From positions 1 through 31,297 of the forward strand of contig CAMVBL010000008.1 in the NCBI GenBank assembly GCA_947165725.1: a stretch of 31,297 bases of DNA. Reading direction: 5' to 3'. Below the pieces are notes generated by a model. It worked only from the letters and a program-made list of their open reading frames with translations. It was not told the DNA's origin and made no database searches. The number at the start of each line of letters is the position of its first letter. Position 1 is the stretch's first letter. Below, in pieces: positions 1 through 7,214 of the stretch. A program made the position numbers and the translations under genes. Origin of the DNA: an uncultured Caryophanales bacterium. GTDB taxonomy: Bacteria; Bacillota_I; Bacilli_A; RFN20; CAG-826.

Positions 1-146
1 CTGCCTTTACCATTACTACCAGCGATATGGATAGAAGGAACATTATAAGAAAAACCGACTTTCTTCAGAAATGAGTCGAAGTTTTCTCTTTGGTAATCAC
101 CATGACCAACGTTATCAAAATATGTTTTTAAATCTATCTTGCTCAT
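1..146 (-). CDS. folC: Folylpolyglutamate synthase / dihydrofolate synthase, N-terminal part only
   Basis: The gene starts with ATG at 146 and runs off the left edge, leaving 48 readable residues. They end in VPSIHIAGSNGKG, which matches the FolC/Mur-ligase ATP-binding P-loop (family form HxAGTNGKGS) at the expected distance of about 40 residues from the start. FolC adds glutamates to folates and so would feed the folate-dependent enzyme Fhs encoded further along. One base separates its start from the smpB stop (TAA T ATG), and GGAG about 10 bases upstream, inside the smpB 3' end, serves as ribosome binding site. It is the last visible gene of the operon that begins at 2461. Identification rests on the motif and context because the rest of the protein lies outside the window. 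Confidence 0.85.
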   Translation of the reverse strand, partial: MSKIDLKTYFDNVGHGDYQRENFDSFLKKVGFSYNVPSIHIAGSNGKG

Positions 147-147
147 A

Positions 148-606
148 TTAATCTTCTCCGTTTTTAATGCTGCGTTTGATATCTCTTTGTTTAATAGTTT
201 CACGTTTATCGTAGAGTTTCTTACCTTTCGCTAAAGCGATTTCCATTTTGGCTTTGCCTCTTTTTAGATAGACGCGTGTAGGTACGATTGTAAAGCCATC
301 GCGTTTAACTTTTTCTTCGAACCATTTTATCTCTTTCTTATGAAGTAATAACTTACGAGTTCTTAATGGATCATGATTGAAGATGTTGCCCTTATCATAT
401 GGATTAATATGCATATTAAGAACTTCCATCTCACCACTTCTAATAACGATATAGGCATCGTTTAATGAACAACCATGTGTACGTAATGATTTGATTTCAG
501 TGCCCACTAAAACAAGGCCACATTCTGTAAACTCACTTAAGAAGTAATTAAAATGCGCCTTCTTATTACTAGTAATGATTTTAATGCCAGTATCTGTCTT
601 ATTCAT
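148..606 (-). CDS. smpB: SsrA-binding protein SmpB (tmRNA partner)
   Basis: SmpB binds tmRNA and brings it to stalled ribosomes for trans-translation. The 152-residue product has the family hallmarks: a central beta-barrel with GTEIKSLR near the N-terminus, HINPYDKGN in the middle, and the C-terminal KGKKLYDKRETIKQRD tail that mimics the anticodon arm in the decoding centre. Length is normal (150-160 aa). An upstream GTG at 618 is open in frame. I prefer ATG 606 because GAGGG lies 5-6 bases before it and the family normally begins at MxK. This start overlaps the stop of the upstream membrane-protein gene by 8 bases (ATGAATAA), implying translational coupling. No tmRNA gene is visible in the window. 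Confidence 0.96.
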   Translation of the reverse strand: MNKTDTGIKIITSNKKAHFNYFLSEFTECGLVLVGTEIKSLRTHGCSLNDAYIVIRSGEMEVLNMHINPYDKGNIFNHDPLRTRKLLLHKKEIKWFEEKVKRDGFTIVPTRVYLKRGKAKMEIALAKGKKLYDKRETIKQRDIKRSIKNGED

Positions 607-2461
607 TTGTACCCTCACGAGAAATTGTTTGTAGCACCTTTGTGAATCCTACATCAAAGAATGCATATAAATGGTTATTCTCTCTTTTATATAAAATAGA
701 GAACACTATCATATAGAAGAATATAACGAAAATTGTAAATAACAAGATAGAGAATGTATCAAAGCTGAACTTTAGTTGCAGCAATAGACTTGTAATAACA
801 CCGACGATGATGGAAGACACAAACGGAATGATGAATTCTTTGCCTAAGAATAAGAGCCTATTATTTCCACGTTTCTTACTCATCAAGATGAGAGTAATGA
901 AGACACCAATTAAAGCAATCGCAGCGACAGAAGCCACCACGATATAAATTGTTAGAAGTCTTGGATGAGAATAAATTGGACGGACAGAGAACGAAGTTGC
1001 AAAAGCCACGATAATAGACAGCAAGAATGTTCCGACAAAATATAAAACATCTCCTCTATGTGGCTTAACTAATGGGGTGTTTTGTTTTTGTAAGTCTTTA
1101 TTGAGTTCAATGAAATACTTCTCTTTACTAGCGTTCACCACTGGTAAGAAGAAGATCATTGTTAAATATGTTGCTTCAATATTTGGTACAAATAACATCG
1201 TAGATTCTGTAACACTATGCGCTAAGATGCCAAGGAAGCAAATTCCATAAATATAAGCGACACGGTACCTCTTATTCTTCAACAATTTCACTATTCCAAC
1301 GATGAAAGTTGATAATAAAGAAACGTAGAGCAATAAACCAAATAAACCATGTCTTAAAGTGATTTCAACGATGCCATTATGAGCGCTTCTAGCTTCAAAA
1401 CCACCACTTTGTAAAGCGAAATATCGTGTGAATATTGCATTACCTGTTTTGTAACCTAAACCGAATATTAAATCAATTGGTCTTTCGCAAAGTAGATGGA
1501 ATACTGATGCCCATATACCTGTTCTTGATGTTAGGGTACTGTAGTCTTTCTTGAAGATATGTGTGTTCACGAATGACCAAAGGTTAACGAAAATTGGCAC
1601 GTTAAGATTAATCATCATTGTGAAGAAGCCAAACAAGAATAAAAGAACACTGAAATAAACAAATAATAATCTTGCAGCGTATCTCTTGCGATCTACAAAC
1701 TTGGAGAAGATTTCATATAAGGTATAAGCAATAATCGCTATCGCACTGATATAAACGGCTGTTGTACATGAGGCAAAAACAATCATCACAGAGAAGTGAA
1801 CCATTAAAACGTAATAGAATGGATTGAATTTCTTAATGGATAAAATGATGCAGCTAAATACTGCAACTAAGATGATATTTGCCCAGACATTTGAATTATA
1901 AATAATGAAAGATAAACCACTACCGGTATATGTATTGGTGAAAATTGCGGTAATGTCTTTAAACTCCATCACGATATCCACAAGCGTACAAGCAAACACG
2001 CCTATAGCATATGCGAATGTGAGCCACTTTAACCATTTTCTGGAAATCGAATAACGGTTAAAGACGAATAAAATTCCATATAAAACAGCACACCAAGCGA
2101 TGATTTGTAATGTATATGAAGTCTTTTCTTGAACGCTAAAAGAAACAGTAACTACATCATTGCTTTGTGTTAAGAACGAGCGGTCACCTTGCCACCAAAC
2201 AGTAGCAATGGAAACTAAACCGAATATAACAATAATTGGAAGCAGGACTTTATCGATAGTGATCTTGTTTCTATTTCGCTCTCTTATGTAATAAACAATG
2301 AGTAAGAAAATCACAAACATTGAAAGCATGATTAAAGAATCGATACTCATGCCTCCCATATGATCAGAACTGAATAACGCAAAGTTTTCAGCTAGTAAGC
2401 AAGAGAACGCGATGATAAACCAAAATAGTAAATATGTGAGAGTAAATCTTAATTTTCCCAT
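599..2461 (-). CDS. Polytopic membrane protein of the O-antigen ligase / Wzy-C superfamily
   Basis: This 620-residue integral membrane protein has at least ten hydrophobic segments starting at residue 7. The region at about 305-385 carries superfamily marks: SRTGIW, then GLGYKTGN, then SAHNGIVEITLRHGLFG with the typical H-N pair (H361, N362), followed by a hydrophobic stretch. Members polymerise or ligate surface glycans, using undecaprenyl-linked sugars on the outer face of the membrane. Roughly 150 extra residues at the C-terminus add about four more membrane spans, which makes it longer than simple ligases. No glycosyltransferases are next to it, so the substrate is unknown. The start is the first ATG of an N-terminal membrane segment. 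The nearest Shine-Dalgarno-like AAGGA is about 18 bases away, which is poor. The gene leads an operon with smpB and folC. Confidence 0.72.
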   Translation of the reverse strand: MGKLRFTLTYLLFWFIIAFSCLLAENFALFSSDHMGGMSIDSLIMLSMFVIFLLIVYYIRERNRNKITIDKVLLPIIVIFGLVSIATVWWQGDRSFLTQSNDVVTVSFSVQEKTSYTLQIIAWCAVLYGILFVFNRYSISRKWLKWLTFAYAIGVFACTLVDIVMEFKDITAIFTNTYTGSGLSFIIYNSNVWANIILVAVFSCIILSIKKFNPFYYVLMVHFSVMIVFASCTTAVYISAIAIIAYTLYEIFSKFVDRKRYAARLLFVYFSVLLFLFGFFTMMINLNVPIFVNLWSFVNTHIFKKDYSTLTSRTGIWASVFHLLCERPIDLIFGLGYKTGNAIFTRYFALQSGGFEARSAHNGIVEITLRHGLFGLLLYVSLLSTFIVGIVKLLKNKRYRVAYIYGICFLGILAHSVTESTMLFVPNIEATYLTMIFFLPVVNASKEKYFIELNKDLQKQNTPLVKPHRGDVLYFVGTFLLSIIVAFATSFSVRPIYSHPRLLTIYIVVASVAAIALIGVFITLILMSKKRGNNRLLFLGKEFIIPFVSSIIVGVITSLLLQLKFSFDTFSILLFTIFVIFFYMIVFSILYKRENNHLYAFFDVGFTKVLQTISREGTNE

Positions 2462-2493
2462 ATAGCTATTAAATAAAGGTCCTTCACTGTCCC

Positions 2494-2541
2494 ACGTGTA
2501 TTATACACGTTAGACAGAAAATTGAATATATTTCTTTTCGT
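2494..2541 (-). promoter_or_regulatory. Promoter with palindromic operator for the ligase-like/smpB/folC operon
   Basis: A perfect inverted repeat ACGTGTAT-T-ATACACGT occupies 2494-2510. Read on the minus strand its centre is TATAAT, an ideal -10 box, about 35-40 bases before the ATG at 2461. The -35 is weak (TTCAAT-like at 2524-2529). A palindrome centred on the -10 is the arrangement expected for a repressor operator, but the repressor is not in the window. Confidence 0.5.
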
Positions 2542-2564
2542 ATGCGCCTATTTAATGATTCAAA

Positions 2565-2593
2565 TACACAAATTAAATTAAAGTTGCTATCAT
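2565..2593 (+). promoter_or_regulatory. Promoter for the sirtuin-HAD operon, probably leaderless
   Basis: TACACA at 2565-2570 (4 of 6 to TTGACA), a 17-base spacer, and TATCAT at 2588-2593 (5 of 6 to TATAAT). The expected transcription start, about 7 bases downstream, falls on the A of the ATG at 2600. No Shine-Dalgarno sequence precedes that ATG. Confidence 0.45.
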
Positions 2594-2599
2594 AAATGC

Positions 2600-3328
2600 A
2601 TGGAAAATAAATACGAAACATTACAAAAGATAATTGATGAGGCACGTCAAATCGTTGTCTTCACAGGCGCTGGAATTTCTGTTCCAAGTGGTATTCCTGA
2701 TTTTAGAAGCGCTAATGGCATTTACAATCAAAAAACTAAATACCAAGCTTCACCAGAAGAAATCATTTCTCACACATTCTTTCAAAACTACACTGAAGAA
2801 TTCTATGAGTTTTATAAGGACAAAATGTGCTATCCAAAAGCCCAACCAAATGCTGCTCATAAATACTTCGCTGATTTAGAAAAGAAGGGTAAAAACGTTA
2901 TCGTTGTAACTCAGAATATTGATGGTCTTCATCAAAAAGCTGGTTCTAAGATTGTTTATGAATTACACGGCACTATTCATCAAAACTTCTGTACAAGATG
3001 TGGAAGATTATTTGGTCTTGATTATGTAATGAATTCTGAGGGTGTTCCTCACTGTGATAAATGCGGTGGCATTGTTAAACCAACTGTTGTTTTGTATGAA
3101 GAATCATTAGATGAAGATATCATCTCAAGATCTATTAATGCAATTATGACTTGCGATGTCATGATTGTGATTGGAACTTCTTTAAAAGTTTATCCAGCAG
3201 CGGGCTTTATCCGTTACTTCAAAGGCCGCTATTTAGTGGTTATTAATAAAGAATCTACATCATATGACAATATGTGTGATTTAGTCTTCAACGAAGACGT
3301 TATCAACGTTGTTAAGAACTTAAAATAA
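2600..3328 (+). CDS. cobB: Sir2-family NAD-dependent protein deacylase
   Basis: Sirtuins remove acyl groups from lysines using NAD, giving nicotinamide and O-acyl-ADP-ribose. The 242-residue product has GAGIS at 23-27, then PDFRS at 33-37, TQNIDGLH at 104-111, the catalytic His in ELHG (H123), a zinc site of four cysteines (C131, C134, C152, C155), and GTSLKVYPA for NAD and substrate binding. All catalytic elements are present and the length is normal for a bacterial sirtuin. It is followed by a HAD phosphatase with a 1-base TAATG overlap. The start lacks a ribosome binding site and lies where the predicted transcript begins. The name cobB is used in its general bacterial sense; deacetylase versus desuccinylase preference cannot be told. 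Confidence 0.93.
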   Translation: MENKYETLQKIIDEARQIVVFTGAGISVPSGIPDFRSANGIYNQKTKYQASPEEIISHTFFQNYTEEFYEFYKDKMCYPKAQPNAAHKYFADLEKKGKNVIVVTQNIDGLHQKAGSKIVYELHGTIHQNFCTRCGRLFGLDYVMNSEGVPHCDKCGGIVKPTVVLYEESLDEDIISRSINAIMTCDVMIVIGTSLKVYPAAGFIRYFKGRYLVVINKESTSYDNMCDLVFNEDVINVVKNLK

Positions 3329-3984
3329 TGAAAACACTAATTTTTGACTTAGATGGTACTATCCTAGATACGCTTCAAGATTTGAAAAACGCTGTAAATC
3401 ACGCGTTAAATTTTTATAATCTGCCTGAAAAGGACTTAGAATTCGTGAGAAAAGCCATCGGAAACGGCACTACTGTTTTAATTCAAAGATGCACACCGTC
3501 TTGCCTATCTGATGAAGAAAGAAATAAGGTATTCAATACTTTTAAAACATATTATTTAGAACATTATGCAGATTACACTAAACCATATGAAGGTATTAAG
3601 GAAATGCTTACTAAACTCAAGGGTAAGGTTACCCTAGCGGTAGTCTCTAATAAGGACAACGATTTAACTAATAAAATCATTAATAAGGAGTATCCTGGTT
3701 TGTTTGATATCATCCAAGGTTCATGCCTAGACCATCCTAAGAAACCTGACCCATATCTTATTAATAAAATAATTAAGGAAAATAATATAGATAGAGATAA
3801 CTGCCTCTATATTGGTGACACTAATATTGATAAGGAAAGTGCTACTAATGCTGGCTTACCATATTTATTAGTGAACTATGGCTATCGCACTAAGGAAGAG
3901 CTAGAAAAAATGTGTCCTAACGACACAACTCTTTCTTCTGTAAATGAACTATATAATCAACTATTAAAGTGGGTTAACTTATAA
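3328..3984 (+). CDS. HAD-superfamily phosphatase, phosphoglycolate phosphatase (Gph)-like
   Basis: This is a 218-residue haloacid-dehalogenase hydrolase. Motif I FDLDGTILDT holds the nucleophile D7 and acid D9. Motif II is VVSNKDN (Ser), motif III has the Lys in HPKKPDP, and motif IV is YIGDTNIDKESATNAG with the metal-binding Asp. The helical cap between motifs I and II (about residues 15-85) is the C1 type seen in Gph and PpaX. Likely substrates are small phosphates such as 2-phosphoglycolate or pyrophosphate; the sequence alone does not decide. It shares TAATG with the sirtuin gene and should be co-translated with it. Its last 6 bases overlap the 3' end of the convergent CarD-family gene, so no terminator separates the two. 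Confidence 0.85.
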   Translation: MKTLIFDLDGTILDTLQDLKNAVNHALNFYNLPEKDLEFVRKAIGNGTTVLIQRCTPSCLSDEERNKVFNTFKTYYLEHYADYTKPYEGIKEMLTKLKGKVTLAVVSNKDNDLTNKIINKEYPGLFDIIQGSCLDHPKKPDPYLINKIIKENNIDRDNCLYIGDTNIDKESATNAGLPYLLVNYGYRTKEELEKMCPNDTTLSSVNELYNQLLKWVNL

Positions 3985-4479
3985 AGAGGCAATTCTTTCC
4001 TCAATAAACTTCTCAACTGACTCTCTTGGCTGCTTGTATGTAATCGCTAATTCATCCAATAACATGTTCTTAGCGTAGTTAAGCATATCCAAATCAACAG
4101 GGCCTAATTTAATCTCATCATTGTTCTCACCTAATTTGTTATAGAAGAATAATTGACGATATAAATAAGCAATATCTTTAACATCGCCAGAAGATAATCT
4201 CTTCTTATAAGCATCTCTTCTTTGTTTGGTGTTTGTATTGAAATCTTTGCCAATCTTTTTAACTAATTTAAGAAGTTCATCAGCTTCTTTAACAGTCATG
4301 ATATGACGAATAATACTATTAGCGGAATCGACTGGAACATAGAAGGTTTCACCGCTGATACGATTTACTTGCACAAGAAAATATTCTTTGCCGTTCATTT
4401 CCTTGCTCCCAATAATTGTTGAGAGACCTTCACGGCAGTGGATCACTTCATTATTCACATTAAAATTTGACATATACAT
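3979..4479 (-). CDS. CarD/CdnL-family RNA polymerase-binding regulator
   Basis: The N-terminal domain (about residues 5-70) has the CarD_TRCF Tudor-like fold pattern: NNEVIHCREGLSTIIG, then KEYFLVQV and ETFYVPVDSANSIIRHIM. The remaining ~95 residues are helical (RRDAYKKRLSSGDVKDIAYLYRQL, then EKFIEERIASL), as in CarD/CdnL proteins that bind the polymerase beta subunit and steady open complexes at promoters. Length (166 aa) fits the family. There are two possible ATGs, 4479 and 4473. Neither has a Shine-Dalgarno sequence, and a CATAAT box ends only 4 bases before the first, so the mRNA may be leaderless or nearly so. It is convergent with the HAD gene and downstream of glnS on the same strand. 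Confidence 0.82.
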   Translation of the reverse strand: MYMSNFNVNNEVIHCREGLSTIIGSKEMNGKEYFLVQVNRISGETFYVPVDSANSIIRHIMTVKEADELLKLVKKIGKDFNTNTKQRRDAYKKRLSSGDVKDIAYLYRQLFFYNKLGENNDEIKLGPVDLDMLNYAKNMLLDELAITYKQPRESVEKFIEERIASL

Positions 4480-4483
4480 TAAT

Positions 4484-4513
4484 ATTATGTCATTTTTTCA
4501 AATTTTTTGTAAG
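4484..4513 (-). promoter_or_regulatory. Possible promoter for the CarD-family gene
   Basis: On the minus strand CTTACA (4 of 6), an 18-base A/T-rich spacer, then CATAAT at 4484-4489 (5 of 6). The first start codon begins 5 bases after the -10 box, which leaves no room for a ribosome binding site. The 54-base gap between this gene and glnS holds no clear terminator hairpin. Confidence 0.35.
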
Positions 4514-4533
4514 TTTTTGAGTAAAAAATCTTG

Positions 4534-6174
4534 TTAGAAAGAAGACTTTAATGGACAAGTCCTATTAAAGATTAAGTGCTCTTTTGTGGATAATTTATCA
4601 GTGCAATAATAACCAGTTCTAATGAATTGGAAATGGTCTAAAGGTTGTGTATCTTTTAATGATGCTTCCACGAAGCCTTCTAATTTGATTAATGAATTTG
4701 GATTTAATCTTTCAATGAATGATTGACCTTTTGTTTCTTCGGTTTCATCGAACACTAATGGTTCATATAGATTAAATGTGGCTGGTAAGGCTGTAGTGGC
4801 TTCAACATAATGGATTGTACCATTTGGTTTACGGGCATCAAAACCGCTGCCAGATTTGGTTTCTGGATCGTATGTGCAGTGGATTTCGACGATGTTGCCA
4901 TTTTCATCTTTCACTACACTATTACATCTAATGAAATATGCATGCATTAAACGGACTTCATCACCGACAGATAATCTCTTCCATTTACGGTTTGGTTTTT
5001 CTTCAATAAAGTCTTCTCTTTCAATATATAAGTATTTACCGAAAGCAATTTGACGATGACCTAATTCTTCATTTTCCATATTATTAGAAGCATCGCAATA
5101 TTCGATTTGTCCTTCTGGGTAGTTATCGATAACAACTTTTAATGGATTTAAGACCGCCATTGGACGAGTAGCTTTAAGTTTTAATTCTTCTCTAAGGAAG
5201 TTATCAAGAGTGTCCGCATTTGTGGTGCTGTTGATTCTTGATAAGCCAGTATAAAGAATGAAGTTTCTAATTGCTTCTGGTGTTAAACCTTTTCTCTTTA
5301 AACCGACTAATGTTGGCATACGTGGGTCATCATAACCATCAACGTAACCACCATCGACTAATTGACGGAGATATCTTTTGGACATCACTGTATTAGTAAT
5401 ATTTAGTCTGCCCCATTCATATTGATGTGGGACATGTGGCATTTCGCATTTTTCAACAAACCAATCGTATAAAGGACGATGGTTATCAAATTCTAATGAA
5501 CACAAGGAATGGGTGACACCTTCAATTGCGTCTTGTAATGGATGGGCAAAGTCATACATTGGATAGATGCACCATTTATTACCTTGTCTATGATGTGGGA
5601 CGTGTAAAATACGGTACATGACTGGGTCACGCATATTGATATTTGGGGAAGCCATATCGATTTTCGCTCTTAATGTCTTCTCGCCGTTACCATATTTACC
5701 ATCACGCATTTCTTGGAATAATTTTAAGTTTTCTTCAACTGATCTATTTCTACATGGAGAATCTTTACCAGGTTCAGTTAATGTACCACGGTATGCAGTT
5801 ATCTCATCAGCGTTAAGATCATCAACATATGCTAAGCCTTTTTTAATAAGAAGAATTGCTCTATTGTATGTTTCTTCAAAATAATCACTACCAAAGAAAA
5901 TGTTCTTAGGTTCATAGCCTAACCATTTAATATCGTTAATAATAGCTTGGACATATTCAGCGCCTTCATTGACTGGGTTAGTATCATCAAATCTTAAATT
6001 TGTGTAACCACCAAATGCTTTTGCAAGTTCAAAGTCATTGATTACCGCTCTAGCGTGACCAATGTGTAAATAGGCGTTTGGTTCTGGAGGGAAACGTGTA
6101 ACGATTGTTTTAACACGTCCTTCTTCCAAGTCTTTTTCCATGATTGTTTTGATAAAGTTATTAATTTCTTCCAT
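4534..6174 (-). CDS. glnS: Glutaminyl-tRNA synthetase
   Basis: Class I synthetase that charges tRNA-Gln directly. The 546-residue product has PPEPNAYLHIGHA with HIGH at 37-40, RFDDTNP at 61-67, the WCIYPMYDFAHP block, and VMSKR at 263-267 (the KMSKS loop). The C-terminal half holds the two beta-barrel anticodon-binding domains. GlnRS and GluRS are related, but RFDDTNP and VMSKR-Y-L are the GlnRS forms. GAGG lies 9 bases before the ATG. Many Bacilli lack GlnRS and use GluRS plus the GatCAB amidotransferase, so its presence is informative about lineage. It has its own likely promoter in the 71-base gap after the aldo-keto reductase gene. Confidence 0.96.
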   Translation of the reverse strand: MEEINNFIKTIMEKDLEEGRVKTIVTRFPPEPNAYLHIGHARAVINDFELAKAFGGYTNLRFDDTNPVNEGAEYVQAIINDIKWLGYEPKNIFFGSDYFEETYNRAILLIKKGLAYVDDLNADEITAYRGTLTEPGKDSPCRNRSVEENLKLFQEMRDGKYGNGEKTLRAKIDMASPNINMRDPVMYRILHVPHHRQGNKWCIYPMYDFAHPLQDAIEGVTHSLCSLEFDNHRPLYDWFVEKCEMPHVPHQYEWGRLNITNTVMSKRYLRQLVDGGYVDGYDDPRMPTLVGLKRKGLTPEAIRNFILYTGLSRINSTTNADTLDNFLREELKLKATRPMAVLNPLKVVIDNYPEGQIEYCDASNNMENEELGHRQIAFGKYLYIEREDFIEEKPNRKWKRLSVGDEVRLMHAYFIRCNSVVKDENGNIVEIHCTYDPETKSGSGFDARKPNGTIHYVEATTALPATFNLYEPLVFDETEETKGQSFIERLNPNSLIKLEGFVEASLKDTQPLDHFQFIRTGYYCTDKLSTKEHLIFNRTCPLKSSF

Positions 6175-6192
6175 AAAAAAGTCCTCGGAGAT

Positions 6193-6220
6193 ATTTTACG
6201 CTTGTAGAACAACTATTCAA
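6193..6220 (-). promoter_or_regulatory. glnS promoter
   Basis: On the minus strand TTGAAT (6215-6220), a 16-base spacer, then TAAAAT (6193-6198). The predicted start is about 10-15 bases before the GAGG ribosome binding site. The -35 hexamer lies inside the inverted repeat 6208-6241. Confidence 0.5.
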
Positions 6221-6241
6221 ATACTTTTGAATTTAGTTGTT
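6208..6241. repeat. Long inverted repeat between the aldo-keto reductase gene and glnS
   Basis: AACAACTATTCAAA (6208-6221), loop TACT, then TTTGAATTTAGTTGTT (6226-6241). The arms pair over 14 bases with a 2-base bulge. It starts 5 bases after the aldo-keto reductase stop codon but is not followed by a T run on the minus strand, so it is a poor rho-independent terminator. It overlaps the -35 of the glnS promoter, so an operator role is possible. Confidence 0.6.
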
Positions 6242-6245
6242 TCAT

Positions 6246-7103
6246 CTAGCCTTGTTTCTTTTTGTTAAATACTGGCCAGAAAGCATCTGCCCCATAATCA
6301 ATACGATTGAGTTTCATGAGTTCAATCATATCTTCTTCACTGATTTCAAAATCTAGTTTCATATTATCTTCAATATGTTCTTTGCTAGATGCTTTTGGAA
6401 TAGAGATTGTATCTAATTGTAAAGTGTATTTAATGCATAACTGTGGCACTGAAACACCATACTTCTTGGCCATTGCTTGAATCTTTTTATCATCTAACGC
6501 TCGACCATGAGCGATTGGGGAATATGCTTCCACGACAATATCGTTTTCTTGACAGAATTTAATAACATCAACAGGGGTTTCACCAATATGTAAAAGAATT
6601 TGGTTGGCCATTGGTTTAATCTCACAGTTATTGATGATATTTTCAAGGTCATCCACCAAGAAGTTTGATACACCTATCGCCCTAAGTTTACCTTCTTTAT
6701 AGGCTTCTTCCATGGCTTTCCATACTTGAATATTCTGCTTGAAATATCTAAATGGTCCTCTAAATAAGGCCCAAGGTTGTGGACAGTGAATGAGCATTAA
6801 ATCAATATAATCAACACCTAATTTCTTAAGTGATTCATCGATAGACTTTTTAGCTTTTGCATAGGACTTAAGTTCCGCTTTTACTTTGGAGGTAATAAAG
6901 ACTTCTTCTCTTTTAAGACCAGATTCTCTAATGCCTTGTCCAACGCCTTCTTCGTTGCCATATGCTTGCGCTGTATCAATATGACGATAACCAGCCTCTA
7001 AAGCCATCTTTACGCAGTTAGCGGCATTCTCATTTTTAATTAGCCATGTACCATAAGCTAAAGCAGGTGCCTTAACACCATTGTGCAAAACAAATTCTTT
7101 CAT
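6246..7103 (-). CDS. Aldo-keto reductase (2,5-diketo-D-gluconate reductase-like, AKR5-type)
   Basis: This 285-residue NADPH-dependent oxidoreductase has the complete catalytic tetrad: D43 in HIDTAQAYGNE, Y48, K73 in ITSKV, and H106 in MLIHCPQP. Family signatures GVSNF and IPKASSKEHIEDN (the cofactor phosphate-binding region near the C-terminus) are present. Length is typical. Such enzymes reduce aldehydes and ketones, including methylglyoxal, and the physiological substrate cannot be read from sequence. GAGGAG lies about 7 bases before the ATG. The gene stands alone, after the BIG2 lipoprotein terminator and before glnS. Confidence 0.92.
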   Translation of the reverse strand: MKEFVLHNGVKAPALAYGTWLIKNENAANCVKMALEAGYRHIDTAQAYGNEEGVGQGIRESGLKREEVFITSKVKAELKSYAKAKKSIDESLKKLGVDYIDLMLIHCPQPWALFRGPFRYFKQNIQVWKAMEEAYKEGKLRAIGVSNFLVDDLENIINNCEIKPMANQILLHIGETPVDVIKFCQENDIVVEAYSPIAHGRALDDKKIQAMAKKYGVSVPQLCIKYTLQLDTISIPKASSKEHIEDNMKLDFEISEEDMIELMKLNRIDYGADAFWPVFNKKKQG

Positions 7104-7137
7104 ATAAGTCTCCTCGTTATTTTTATTGTGGCATAAC

Positions 7138-7153
7138 TTTCATCTTTATGAAA
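7138..7153. promoter_or_regulatory. Inverted repeat in the upstream region of the aldo-keto reductase gene
   Basis: TTTCAT-CTTT-ATGAAA lies about 35 bases before the start codon, in the only 62-base stretch that can hold this gene's promoter. It could be an operator. I could not assign clear -35 and -10 boxes around it. Confidence 0.35.
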
Positions 7154-7165
7154 ATAAAAAGCTAT

Positions 7166-7195
7166 AAAAAAGGATCTGGGCGAACCCAAATCCTT
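7166..7195 (-). terminator. Rho-independent terminator of the BIG2 lipoprotein gene
   Basis: On the minus strand the stem AAGGATTTGGG / CCCAGATCCTT (one U-G pair) with a TTCG tetraloop is followed by a run of T. It begins about 20 bases after the stop codon of the 7215-8789 gene. Confidence 0.92.
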
Positions 7196-7214
7196 CTTTG
7201 TAAATCATTGCGAC

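Noticed and set aside
6181..6245. T-box riboswitch upstream of glnS
   Set aside because: The gap is only 71 bases and there is no T-box sequence or specifier-loop structure. T-boxes need about 200 bases.
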